Shown here: one piece after another, positions 10,923-21,970 of the stretch
How the letters are laid out: every line of letters begins with the position of its first letter
Numbering within the stretch: position 1 is the stretch's first letter
Origin: Chenopodium formosanum
Taxonomy: Eukaryota; Streptophyta; Magnoliopsida; Caryophyllales; Amaranthaceae
DNA length: 64,000 nt
Direction: 5' to 3'
NCBI GenBank assembly: GCA_024500155.1
Contig: CM044869.1
Coordinates: 32,672,501-32,736,500, forward strand
Program-made: the position numbers and the translations under genes
The notes under the pieces: generated by a model
Told to the model about the DNA's origin: nothing
What the model saw: the letters and a program-made list of their open reading frames with translations, nothing else
The model's database searches: none

Positions 10923-12510
10923 TGATGGGAAGGAGAACGGTAGGTCGTTGGGCTACCACCCCACCCTATCAAACAAAATTTGTAACTTAACTAACCCCTA
11001 TTTTAGCGTAGTGGCAAGTCAAGGTCGAACCCAAGGGAATGGATATCAAGTGCACGATGTCTAAATCAAGCTATTTCGGAATCAAGAAGGGGTTTGAGGT
11101 AGAACTAAGGCTAAACTAGGTAATGCAAACTTGTATAAAATCAATCTAAGACACTAGGGGAATGGATCCACATGCAATCATAATGGAAACGGTAATTTGG
11201 GAGGTCAAACCGACTAAGTCAAGCGATATGAAGGAAAATCATCATGTATCCAAAAGAGCATTACTAAGGTGGTTCACCTAGAGGTCTAACTAGCGTCAAC
11301 TACGCTAAACACTACCTAGGGAACGTCACAAAGCACCTCAATCGTGAAATTGCAAGTTCACTAATCAATGGTCCGTATCATAGCAAGCTTACAATGCAAT
11401 CTAGTGTATTAATCAAAGAAGGCCAAACCTCAATTAATCACACACATGCACATGAAAGATCAACCAAATTTAATCATGTCATCAACTCCATCAATTATCC
11501 CCAAATTACACTATTCCATCATTCATACATGCTTCACCATCTCCCTAGCTAGGAAACTACTCACTAGATATAGGAATTGAGATCAAAACTCCAACATTCA
11601 TCAAATTCATAATCAACATACTTGAAATCAAAGATTAAACCAACAATCAATTAAAATCAATCAAAATTCAATCAATAACCAAATCAATCATCAACAATAT
11701 GAAAAACTAATGAAATCAACTAAAATCAAACTTGTATTGAAATCAAGAAGAAGATCCTTACAAAACTTTGATCTTAAGATCAAATATAATGAGGAATCCT
11801 TGAGCAATCACCAAAAATCATGAGTTTCTCTCTCTAGTTCTTGAGTTTCTCTCTCTAAAATTCTCCAAAAAACTAACTATCAAATTCAATCTAAAAACTA
11901 AAAAACTTTCTAAAAATAGGTAGAAATAACTATATATACAAGGAGGAGGTCGGTAATGACGCCCAAAAATAGACCCTCATAAGTGCGGGCGCTCGGAGGA
12001 GGGAGAAAGGCGTGCACAGGACACACCCAGGAATGTGCGCCCGCACACACCTGGTGTGCGGCCGCACACGACCAATGTGAAGAAAGGCGTGCACGCATCC
12101 AGGATGATGATGATGGAGGACAAAGTGGGCAGAAACTTTCTTGAATTTCTTGAAGAATTAAAGCCATGAATAAGGCACAAACAAAGCCTTGAAGCTTGCC
12201 CCTTGGATCCACCTTTGACTTGGAACTTCTTGCACCTTCTTTAGGCATAAAAGCAATGAAAACTCGTAGAGAGGAGGCTCGGGAATTCTTGGACAATCAA
12301 TTACCACCTACAAGCAAAAGATAGAAAGCAAGTAAAAGAGAAAAATAACAAGTAAACTAGAAAAAGACATGAAAAAGAGAAACTAACTACAAAAAGCATA
12401 AAATGAAGAAAACAAGAATAAAACTAAGGAAAACTAAAGAAAAGAGAGATAAAATGAAATAAAAATCATCCAAAAAGGAACCAAATGAGTGCCAAAAATG
12501 TCACTCATCA
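10923..12510 (-). repeat. 3' LTR of element C
   Basis: The plus strand reads tgatgggaagg...actcatca. It matches 32979-34632 with few substitutions but is 66 bp shorter. The stretch that holds two of the four GTGCG palindromes in the other LTR is missing and replaced by a 14-nt copy of nearby sequence (agaaaggcgtgcac at about 12005 and again at about 12081). Two palindromes remain, at 12034-12047 and 12054-12069. Confidence 0.93.
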
Positions 12511-12525
12511 AATTCCCCCAAGCTA
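12511..12525 (-). promoter_or_regulatory. Polypurine tract of element C
   Basis: On the minus strand the sequence agcttgggggaatt lies directly before the 3' LTR, as expected for the primer of plus-strand DNA synthesis. Related tracts occur further inside at 13283-13295, 13343-13354 and 15082-15094. Confidence 0.75.
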
Positions 12526-15190
12526 AACTTTTGCTCGTCCTCGAGCAAAACAAAGCAAGAGAAAGAGAGGATGAAAATTTTATTAAAAACGAAAAAGAAA
12601 GACTCAAGAAAAGAATATACACTAAAACTCATTGTCGTAGGAATCACGGTTGTTTTTAGCTACAACAAGCCCTTTAAACCCCAAAGTCGCCTATGAGGAC
12701 GAGTGAGGTCTCGTAAGGGTATCCTAAGAGTTTGACCCATAACTCTCCACCTAACATCAATGAGGCAAACCATAGAAGAAAAAGAAAGAAAAACAAACCT
12801 TTACGAAATGAATAAACATAAAGACTATAAAGCAAATGAATGACAATCTTTCTCAAGTAGTTAAGGTATGCACATTTCAAGATATCCAAGGTTGATTGAA
12901 ACATAGGGTATGCTAGGCATAGGAACTAGTTATCACAATTCACTTTCATCCCAAACAATCTTACCGCGTTCTTCCCACTAGTCTCAAATCTCCCTTTAGT
13001 GAGTGTCCCAATGATTCCTCGAAGGAACCGGAAAAGAAATATTTTTAGGCTACTCGACATCTTTACTATGCATCCCCTTTCCTTAGGCAATGACCCATGA
13101 TGCCCTCCCCCGAATAGTGACTCAATTATCTAGGTCGAAAGGTCTTTCCCCAAGGTTGTAACGTAAGGCATAAAGGGTGAAGGTAGGCAAAAAATTTAAA
13201 ATTTGGTGATTTTCCTAAAAAGTGAAGCAAAAGGGTGATCAATCCTTAACACCACAATCAAGAAATTACCAAACAAAAACAACACCCCCAAGCTTACTTG
13301 AAGCTATACTCACAAAAATATATACAAAAAGCGTACACGCTTCTCCCCCAAGCTAAAATGGAGCATTGTCCTCAATGCTTAGTAGGAGGAAAGAATACAT
13401 CAAAATATTTATGAATTTTGCACTTTTCATTTTTTTTTTTTTTTTTTTTTTGTGTTTTGTTTTTATATTGTAATTGCAAAGTCCTTGCCTTTTTTAACTT
13501 TGGACGGCTTTTACAACTTTTGCACTTATTTGTCCATGCCTTTTATAATAAAGGACGGCTTTTACTCATACTCATTTGCCATTATTCACAAAGAAATCAT
13601 AACACAATCTCGCTTTCATAAAAACCAAAATTCCAACTTAACCACAACAAACTTCATCTCAAATGATCATATTGCTTCACAAAAATCAAGAAAGGTAGAA
13701 AATGAAACAAAAGGTCAAATAACTAAAGATGTGGCTTGAAAAGAAGGGATAAGGCTCAAATGGTTGCAAGAAGGCAAATGTAAACCCAAAATAAAAGAAA
13801 ATAACAAAATATAGTAAAAATGAAAAATACCACCCCGAAAAATGTGCCTTTGTCCTTCCTAGATAGTTCGGTCTCGTGTTGGAGAATCATACATCAAGCT
13901 TTATTAGATTAGGTTGCATAGGCAAGGATCCACGCCGCTCATACAAGGAATGTTGAAGGCTAGAAAAACAAGTAACCTCACAAGGTTGTGGCAAAAACTC
14001 ACCAATGGTGTCAAATCAACTATAGGAAGCAACTACCAACATACCACAAACAAGTAGAATCCGGCTTCATGATCCTCCTAGTTCAAACCAACTACCCTAG
14101 CATACACTATCCTAGAGTCAACCGAACATAATCTCAAACCGTGCATACCTTTACAACCTAGGAAGAAAGTCATGCAAAAGACAAGTCCAATGTACAAGGT
14201 TCATCTCAAAAGAAAAGAAATGAAAAACAATGCCTCAAAATCACATCAAAAATAAAAAGAAAAATAAAAGAAAGTAAGAGAAAAAGGTAAAATAAAAGAG
14301 AGGAAAACAAAAGGAATGGAGACATAGAAAAGGAAAACATAGGAGAAAAGCATGCAAAGGACTAGAAAGCATGTTAAGCACATAAAAATCCCAATCGACA
14401 AACAAGTGATCGATAGACAACAAAGTCACCGATCCCAAACACATTACGTGTTAACAAGCATCCATCCTCGAACCATTCAACTTCTCCTAAACTAATCCTA
14501 TTCTATGCAACCAAGGAAAATAAAGAGAATAATAAGAAAGGTCTCACCGGGATTCCAAGCATAGCAAAAAAAAAATAAACGAAGCAATAAGAAACCACCT
14601 CGTAGCATTCCATATCCATAAGCTCTTCAAGGAACCAAGTGAGAAAAAAGAAATAAAAGAAACTATGAACAAAGAAAATGGTTAGTAACTTCAAAACAAA
14701 GAAAAGAAAACAACAAATAAAAGAAAACAAACAAAGCAAGAAGTATATACAACTAAAGGAAAGAAAAGCTAAACTACCAAAGAAAATAAAGAATAAAAGA
14801 AATAAAATCTAGACTAACTAAAGAACTACTCTAAACTACAAGATTTGGATTTAAGGGATTTGGATTGAGGGATTTGGATATAAGGGATCATCAACAACAA
14901 CATGCCAAGCAAAACATCTCCACAAACAACAAACATCCAAGCAAAAAGGGCAAACAAGCTAGCTACAAGGAAAGTTGCCTAGAGATCAAGAAAATGAGGA
15001 AACCAAAAAGAGGAATGAAAATAAACATGCAAACAAGTAAGATATGTACACAACAACAACATGGTCACCGAGCAAGTTACTAGTTCCCCCAAGCGAGATA
15101 GAAAATACATCTCAACATCCCGATCAAAACAAAGCAAGTATCAAAAATATGAGGGATGGAGGTAAAAAGCATGAGAAGCTAAAAAGGGAA
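12526..15190 (-). other. Long 3' non-coding region of C
   Basis: About 2.7 kb between the 601-aa ORF and the 3' LTR. It is A-rich on the plus strand, with a T tract at 13431-13451 and no credible ORF. Three extra polypurine-like tracts (agcttgggggwg or cgcttgggggaa on the minus strand) lie at 13283-13295, 13343-13354 and 15082-15094. Long 3' regions of this kind are common in Athila elements. Confidence 0.6.
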
Positions 15191-16996
15191 CTAATAACTA
15201 CTACCATCACCACCACCACTCCCACTTGGCCCGGCCCCATCGGGGTCTCTGTTGCGCTCGGGGTCATCGAAGGGATGAGGGTAAGGATCCCATCCTCCGG
15301 TGTACCCCTCGGGCCACCCATAATGCCCCTTGAAAAGATCGTGTTGCCAAGAAGCAAGAGGGGTGAAGTTATCGGGCAAAGTGAGTTCAAAGGGGTGGTT
15401 GGGATGGACATGGGGGTAGTTAGGATCCCCCCTATAGTCACTACCACCCGGAGCCTTGTAATCATAGTTACCATGCTCGTCCTGGTAATAGTGACGCTCG
15501 GTGTCGGGGTTAGAAGGCCCCGACCAATAAGGATGCCCAAACGAAGGTAGAGGACCTTGTTGGGGCAGGAAATACGGATAGTTAACCGGGGGAGTAATGT
15601 TCCCACGGTTAACTTCCGCATCATAAAGTTGTTGTTGTTGTATAAACATACCTTGTTGCATCTCTTGAATACCTCTTATTTGGTCATAGAGGGCCCCAAA
15701 GTCTTGATCGTACATGCCATCTACGTGGATTTTCAATCCACTCAATTGCTCACTAAGAGCCCTCAAATCATCATTGGCAAAAGCATGTTGCCCTTGCTCT
15801 TGTTCTTGCTCATGAGGAGCTTGTTGTTGTGGAGAAAAATGTTGTTGTTGTTGATGTTGATGTTGTTGTTGATTTTGTTGTTCTTCCTCATCTTCTTCTT
15901 CTTCATCCTCCTCGGAATCAAAGTTGGGATGCCGGAAGGACCTGGGAACATGCCAAACATTGTCGGCAATCCTAGCCAAAGAAGTCAAGCTAGGGTTAGG
16001 CAAGAAGCACCAATGCTCGTTGCCCCTTAGCCACTCATATCTCCCCTCACTAAAACCCTTGGAGATAAATTGGATTTGACCCAATTGTTGCATATCGAGG
16101 TAGATGGAATCTGCATCCCCGATCTCCTTACAAAATGGGAGATAATCATCGAGGCGAAGGTGAGTCAAAAGCCTAGTTACCATACCCCCACATGGGATCT
16201 CTCCCGTCCTCCTTTTGCGAAGGTCCAAGCAATATTGGGCAAAGATGTAGCCCAAGTTCAACCGGCCCACAAACTCCGGGCGAGTAGATAGCCAAAGGAC
16301 CTTGAGCTCCAATTTACTCAATTTCCCCATCTCTTGCTTGGGGAACAAGACATAGCCCAATAGACGGTGTACAACCCTAAGACAAGGTTGGTACACGTCC
16401 GAGATGTTGGCCTTGTTGGCGATGAACTCACTACCACCGGAGATGTCTTCCCACCAAGAATCTTGATCATAATCCGGGAAGATGAAGTGTTCAACGTTAA
16501 TAATATCCCCATGTGGATCAAAGTCCAAAGCAGCGTTGAACTCCTCCAAAGATTGGTCAAAAATGTTGTTGACCAATTGGAACCGCACCCTATATACCCC
16601 TCCAATGGGTACAAGCTCCAAGGTAGCCAAGAACTCCAAGGTAGGCTCCTTGTAGGTGCGGTAGGCATCGGCGATGAAAGTCCCCAATCTCAAATTCAAA
16701 AGCAATGACCGCACATCATTATCAATCCCCAACTTCAGCATATCGGATTGAAAGTAATGGCGGGTTTGTTTGAGGGTTCTTTCATCTTTCAGATTTTGGT
16801 AAAAGGCTTTTTGTTTATCGGTGAAATTTTTCTTTTTTGGAAGAGAGGTTGGAGGTCGTGTTTGAGTGGAAGATGGGTTGGAAGTACTAGGCCTAGAAGA
16901 TGTACTAGGCCTAGTGGAGGTACTTAGGCGGGGAGGTTCCTCGATGCTAACATCGGTTTTTCGCTTTTTGGTGAGTTTCTTGAGGTATTTAGACAT
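15191..16996 (-). CDS. 601-aa ORF in the env position of Athila-like element C
   Basis: An uninterrupted frame from ATG at 16996. The N-terminal 60 residues are Ser/Thr/Pro/Arg-rich with a basic start (KKLTKKRKTD). A folded part of about 300 residues follows, with blocks such as RVRFQLVNNIFDQSLEEFNAALDF, in which 'xRFxLxNxxxxxSLEEFN' resembles the plant retrotransposon ORF-1 family of Athila elements. Next come an acidic run (EEDEEEEDEEE), a Gln/His-rich tract encoded by ttg repeats (15835-15885), and a Pro/Gly/Tyr-rich tail ending GAGPSGSGGGDGSSY. I see no signal peptide or membrane helix, so 'envelope' describes position only. Its function is unknown. Confidence 0.75.
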   Translation of the reverse strand: MSKYLKKLTKKRKTDVSIEEPPRLSTSTRPSTSSRPSTSNPSSTQTRPPTSLPKKKNFTDKQKAFYQNLKDERTLKQTRHYFQSDMLKLGIDNDVRSLLLNLRLGTFIADAYRTYKEPTLEFLATLELVPIGGVYRVRFQLVNNIFDQSLEEFNAALDFDPHGDIINVEHFIFPDYDQDSWWEDISGGSEFIANKANISDVYQPCLRVVHRLLGYVLFPKQEMGKLSKLELKVLWLSTRPEFVGRLNLGYIFAQYCLDLRKRRTGEIPCGGMVTRLLTHLRLDDYLPFCKEIGDADSIYLDMQQLGQIQFISKGFSEGRYEWLRGNEHWCFLPNPSLTSLARIADNVWHVPRSFRHPNFDSEEDEEEEDEEEQQNQQQHQHQQQQHFSPQQQAPHEQEQEQGQHAFANDDLRALSEQLSGLKIHVDGMYDQDFGALYDQIRGIQEMQQGMFIQQQQLYDAEVNRGNITPPVNYPYFLPQQGPLPSFGHPYWSGPSNPDTERHYYQDEHGNYDYKAPGGSDYRGDPNYPHVHPNHPFELTLPDNFTPLASWQHDLFKGHYGWPEGYTGGWDPYPHPFDDPERNRDPDGAGPSGSGGGDGSSY

Positions 16997-17797
16997 TGTG
17001 AGAGGTATAGAAGATCACCAACAACCAATCAAGTAGCAAACCAAAGAACCAAGAGCACCACACCCAAATTCACCGCTTACTACCAAAATCACCAAACTCC
17101 AAATTCTCAATTCTTTCCAATCAAACCAATTCCAAACCAATCAACAATATCAATGTACCAAGAAAAATTCCTTTTCAATCAATCCACGAGCAAACACAAA
17201 GCCAATACCGAAATCACCACATACTACCAACTTTCCAAAATTTCAACTCACAAGAATTCAACCAAAATTGATGAAGATTGCTACAAAATCAACGAACAAC
17301 ACAATTTCATGCAAAATCAATCATCAAATATCACCAAATCACAACCAAAATCAAGAACAAGCATCAAAATTCACAAAATCAATACTACACTATTCATGCT
17401 CATACAAATTTGTAATTCATGCAAATTTATGATATAATTGGCAAAATTAAAGCAAGGATTAGTGATTATACCATAAAAGAAGCAAGATAAACCAATTTTG
17501 AGCAAGCAATTCCAACTCCACACAAAACCCCCAATTTTCGGCCACCAAGAGTAGGAGAGAGAGTGAGTGAAATTTGGGTCAAATTGTGAGGAATTTGTAG
17601 TGTAGAAAGATTTGTGAGTGATTTTGAGTGAGAATGGAGTGGTTTTAGTGAGGATTTGAGTGATTTTGGATGATGAATGAGGGTGGAGGAGTGCGCACAA
17701 GAAGAGGGTTTGAATGAGAGTGTGTGTGAGGAAGATGAGGGAAGTGAGAAAATGAAGGGAAAAAGGAGGAAGAAGAAGATAAATGCACGTCCAGCAT
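16997..17797 (-). other. Leader upstream of the 601-aa ORF
   Basis: About 800 nt, pyrimidine-rich on the minus strand (17550-17780), without a conserved ORF. It lies between a palindrome cluster and the ORF and looks like a 5' leader, perhaps spliced. A weak TATA-like atttatct is at 17778-17785 on the minus strand. Confidence 0.45.
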
Positions 17798-17873
17798 CTG
17801 TGCGGCCGCACAGCGCTGATGTGCGCCCGCACACGCAGGCTGTGCGCCCGCACATGCCTCGTGTGCGGCCGCA
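17798..17873 (-). promoter_or_regulatory. GTGCGGCCGCAC palindrome cluster, internal promoter candidate of C
   Basis: There are four units: ctgtgcggccgcacag (17798-17813, perfect 16-nt palindrome), tgtgcgcccgcaca (17820-17833 and 17841-17854) and tgtgcggccgca (17862-17873). The same motif forms the cluster in the C LTR upstream of the TATA box (34090-34166). Its position upstream of the 601-aa ORF suggests a copied promoter module. Confidence 0.55.
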
Positions 17874-18156
17874 TATCCCTGTGCGTGCTCCTTCCTTCTT
17901 TTTTTCTCAAAAATTTGATACTTACTGCCTATTTGGGTGCGCACATGAATCATGATGGTGATGAGGAACAACATAGGCAGTAGCTAAAATCATTTTCAAA
18001 GTCCTCAAAGTTGAAAATTCATGTACACACCACAAAAATTCACTAAGTATCAATTTCCTCCAACTTTCAAAATATGAAATTCCAATCTTACCTCTCTAAA
18101 ATTCTTACCCTTTTACCTCAAATTTCGACTAGAATCGAACAAAATATGATTTGTGC
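17874..18156 (-). other. C interior left of the D insertion
   Basis: Non-coding. A 9-nt inverted repeat (actgcctat ... ataggcagt, about 17930-17985) could form a hairpin. It ends with tgtgc (18152-18156), the left TSD of element D. Confidence 0.5.
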
Positions 18157-18671
18157 TGTTTTGGGTGTTTTTGTCCCTTGGGAGAGTTACAACTCGAAGA
18201 CTGGTCCGGAAGGCTTCTGTACCTGCAAAAACAACGGAGACACCGGTTGGGTGGTGCTCCGCCTCCAACGCTCAAGTTAGTAACTTGAAGGAGAATAAAA
18301 AGTGCGGAAATTTAGGTGGGGATCTGCTTGGATTCCAAGCTCAGGTGTTCTCTGATGAGAGAGAAAGTAGGATGTAATAAATGATAGTAAATTTCTGAAT
18401 AAGATCAGATGTCCCTCATTTTGGGGGAATATCTCCCTATTTATAGGGTCCTTGGGAAAGGTGCCCTCCCCTAGGTCATCTGACCTAGGACAAATGGGCT
18501 GCGCCGCAATCAATGCGTTTGGGAAATTGGGCCTCTGAAAGCCGCAATTTCTAAGGAAGTATCTGGAGAGGCCACGTGTCAGCTGGAGATTGGCCAAGGA
18601 TGACCTGCCAGCCTCTGACACTTGGCACCCCCTCATTGGTCCACTTGTCTAGGGTAAAAATTCCCTAAAAA
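18157..18671 (-). repeat. 3' LTR of element D
   Basis: 515 bp, matching 29085-29599. On the minus strand this copy begins TT instead of TG, because the last plus-strand bases read aaaaa rather than aaaca. The polypurine tract (minus strand tgaggggcaaa) lies at 18672-18683. Confidence 0.93.
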
Positions 18672-18689
18672 TTTGCCCCTCACAGGTGC

Positions 18690-18797
18690 CACGTGGCAGG
18701 CCACGTGGTGCCTGTGACACGTGTCACCCTGTGAGAGGTGAGCAGTGAAAACGGCTAGGGTTAACGGTCATTTTTCCGTTTACCCTGCCTATAAATA
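18690..18797 (+). promoter_or_regulatory. Promoter of the D antisense gene: three ACGT palindromes plus TATA
   Basis: Three cacgtg cores (18690-18695, 18702-18707, 18718-18723), the last inside gacacgtgtc, are followed by a TATA box tataaata at 18790-18797. They point into the antisense gene. cacgtg is the G-box core bound by plant bZIP/bHLH factors. The D and E LTRs have the same two-part layout upstream of their own TATA boxes. Confidence 0.7.
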
Positions 18798-19213
18798 GGA
18801 GTTTACCCCCCCTCCCCTTTTTCTCTTCTCACTTTATCATTTTCATTTTCTAGAGAGAGAAGGAGAAATTTTTAGAGAGAGGTGTTCTAACTCCGACTGC
18901 GTACTTGCCATTTCAAGATTCCCGCGTGCTCACTCAAGAACACCCGGTCACCGGCTGTAGCTGCTTTCAGTTTTTTCAAAGCTTTTTTCAAAGGTAACTA
19001 TCCGTTTTCTTTCTTCAGTTTTCCTTTACTTGTATACATTCTTTTTTCAAAACAAAATAGATGGACTCTTCATCCACACACACGGCACGGCCTAGGACTC
19101 TCAGCCGGTCTCCTGGTACGGCTGAGTCTAGAACCGGGGGTGCCCTTTCCAGACAATCAGATCTCCTTTGCTCATCCCCAAATCCCTCCCTCTCTGTGTC
19201 TGTGCAGGACACA

Positions 19214-21970
19214 ATGGCCAGAGTTAAACAAACGGCTGTCAAGCCGAGACACCGGCGCGCTTGAAGAGTGCGCGCTGACGAGGTTTCTAGGGAGGAGGGC
19301 TATGAGAGTCCGGATGAGCCGGAGATTTCTGAGAGTGGCGCCTCCTCACAAGAAGTGAGTGAGTCAGGCGGTGAAGAGGCTGCCTCATCCTCTGAACCAG
19401 AGGAAAGAAATGGGTCAGGCGGCGAAGAGGCTGCTGAGAGATCAGGGTCGGAAACTTCCGGCTCGGCACAAGAGAACTTCGCGGCTGACTATCAAGTGCC
19501 GGCGAAGACTATAGATAAGCCTGACCCTAGAAAAATAAGAATGCTGCCGGCTGACAGGGCCCTACTAAAGAGCAGCTTCAAGGTCTTTAAGGAAAAGCAT
19601 CCATTTGGGAACGGGTGGTATGTGACGGTTCCGCCTGCGGACGCCGTTATGGCCTGGAAGGATGATATCCCAAATGCAGACAACTACTTCGTCTGCTACG
19701 AGGCGGTTATTGAAGCCGGCCTCCGATTTCCCCTCCATACTTGGATCAGGAAGATCCTCAAGGGGTATGATCTAGGGGTCTGGCAGTTAACCCCGAACTC
19801 GTGGGGGAATATACTCGGGTATATTGCCGCCTGCGAATTTCAAGATATAGAGCCTAGTTTTTCGGCCTTTGCTCATATGCACTATTTGAGCAGGGCCCCA
19901 GGCGGTCATGGGGCTTGGTATACTCTCACAACCTTGCCCCAATATCAAATAACTTTGGACAAGGTGTCCAAATGGGCTGGATGGAGGGAAAGGTTTTATT
20001 TGATTTCCTCTCCATCCCTTGAACACAACCGGACACTGCGCCGGTATAATAAGGAGCCGGCACTCCTGGGCAGGAAATGCGCTCTCCCGGAGCTTTCTAC
20101 ACGAGCCCGCCGGCAGATCATTGATCCTGGTTTCTTTGAAACCACCACGGCGCATATGGACGACGGGACGGAGATAATTGTCCCTAAGAATTGGATCCCC
20201 CATCCGGATTTCTTCAAGGATGAGAGGTTCCTATCCGCCTGTGGGCTTAGCACAATGTTTCCCCAGGGTAGATCCCTATACTTGAAAATCTTTGCCTTGC
20301 TTTCCATAATAATTTCTCTTATGTTTTTCTGTGCCTGATATTCCGTCTGACTTTGCAGCCGAAGCTAAAAAGATGGTTGATCCGGCAAAGACTCCGGCTA
20401 AGCCTGCTGCCCAGCTGCGCAAGGAGCAGCTGATGGCCAAGAAAGCGTCCTTGGAGGCCAAGGATGCAAAGAAAGGCGGGGTAAGACCGCCTGACCCAAT
20501 GCTCATTTTAACGAATTAACTCAAGTATTTTGCCGGCTACTAACATTTTGTTTTCCTTGGTGCAGGGCACCAAAAAGTTGTTCCACGCTCCTTCACCAAG
20601 CACGTAAAAAGGACTGGTGAGGAGCTCAAGACTCCGGCTGCCAAGGTCAGGCGGACCCCTTCCCAAACAACCTCCACTGCCAAACCAGATCGTCCTACGA
20701 CTGGTGGCAAGTCTCCCTCCAAAGTACAAGCGTTGAGCGAAAGCTCAAAGAAGACGGAGGGGAAAATGCCGGATGCCTCAGAGGAGGCATCGAAGAGTGG
20801 CGTGCCACTCAATGTTGCAGCCGGCACTGCAGCGGTTGGGGAGGGTTCCACTCCACAGCCAAGAACTCAAGGTAAGGCTACCATTGAAATCCCTTACCCA
20901 CTTGACTTTATGAGGGTCAAGACTAAGGTAGACCCATCCGGTGGCTCAGTGAGCAGCTGGGGACGGATGAATGCTGCCTATGCTGCTTCCCTCTCACCAA
21001 GTACTTCTTTTGGTGCAGATGCTACCTCCGGGGCACCTGACTTCCCGGGCATTGCCAAACGGATGGTGAGGACCCTCACCCGGACAGAGAAAGCCTCAGT
21101 ACCTGATTTACAGGTAGTGGACTTTAACCGGATAATAGACCAGCTGGCGGAGGTAAACTGTCTTAACTCTTAAGCTTATATTTTCGTTTCATTGTGTCAA
21201 GTGCTAATTTTCCCGGCTGGCTTACTCAGGTGATGCTGAGAGTAGACGGGCTCCGAGTGCCCTTCAGGCGGAAGCAAGAAGAGGTAAATGACGCCAAAAG
21301 AAGGGCAATCGAAAATCTCAACTCTGCTGAACATGCATATTATATGTCTGAACTTTCAATTAAAGCAGTGGAGTTGAAACAGGAGGAGCTGATTCAGACC
21401 CTGACGGCTGCTAACGAGGCTGCGAACAACCGGGCCAACGACCTTGAACAAAAATTGAAGACTGCTGAATCTAACCTCAAGGCGTTGGAAGGGGCTGATA
21501 CTGAAAATACCCAACTCTGGGCTGATAACTCCCGGTTGGTGGTGGCCCTGACCAAGCAGAAGACTGAGCACCAGGAGGAGCTTGCCAAGGAAATTGCCAA
21601 GGAGCAGGCCCGGCTGGTCCAGGAGAATGAGAAAAACACGGAGGCCCGCCTGCAGCTAGCCTGGAAACTCCTCAACCCAGAAGTGGACTTCGAATATTAC
21701 AAGCTGAGGTACGATTATGCCACGGCTGTGTATGATGCGGAAATTCTGGGAGAGGAGGCACCGCCTCGCTTCAAGGTTTGGGCTGATTTACAAGGATATG
21801 ATGTCTCCGACGAGGAGGAGGAGCAGGCGGGAGGGCAGGAAGAAGGTCAGATTGAAGAGAACCAGCCTTAAGAGGCTGTGAATGCAGAAGCAGACCTTTC
21901 CCCGGCGTAGGACCAGCCGGAGATCCAGCCACCAGCTCAGCAGCCGGAGCAGCAACCTCCCCAAGAGTAA
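19214..21970 (+). pseudogene. Antisense gene (aORF) of D: Transposase_28-like, 4 coding exons
   Basis: Coding exons are 19214-20267, 20359-20480, 20566-21152 and 21230-21970; GT/AG introns keep phase with the E copy, and intron 2 has a perfect tactaac branch site. A 5' UTR intron (18994-19207) ends just before acaATGgcc. About 834 aa were encoded. The N-terminus is MARVKQTAVKP, then an acidic Ser/Glu-rich stretch, a domain (RFPLHTWIRKILKGYDLGVWQ) like the 'putative gypsy type transposon' family (Transposase_28), a basic linker, and a long C-terminal coiled coil (ELKQEELIQTLTAANEAANN...). Defects are TGA at codon 17 (19262-19264), one lost A near 20571-20575, and TAA at 21869-21871. Such genes are known from the Tat lineage; their function is unknown. 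Confidence 0.82.

Noticed and set aside
12000..12090. Restriction-site-like GCGGCCGC clusters as cloning vector remains
   Set aside because: The palindromes recur at three places within one retrotransposon family with natural variants (gtgcgcccgcac) and no vector sequence.
13431..13451. Poly(T) as the tail of a minus-strand retroposon
   Set aside because: No TSD and no body of a LINE or SINE next to it; it lies inside the continuous 3' region of C.
15124..15624. Overlapping ORFs in other frames (15044-15550 plus, 15124-15624 minus)
   Set aside because: They are shadows of the 601-aa ORF caused by its biased codon composition; no domain, no conservation.
19061..19264. ORF beginning MDSSSTHTARPRT as a longer N-terminus of the D antisense protein
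   Set aside because: It lies in the 5' UTR intron (18994-19207); the consensus acceptor tctgtgcag comes right before acaATGgcc, and E shows the same arrangement.
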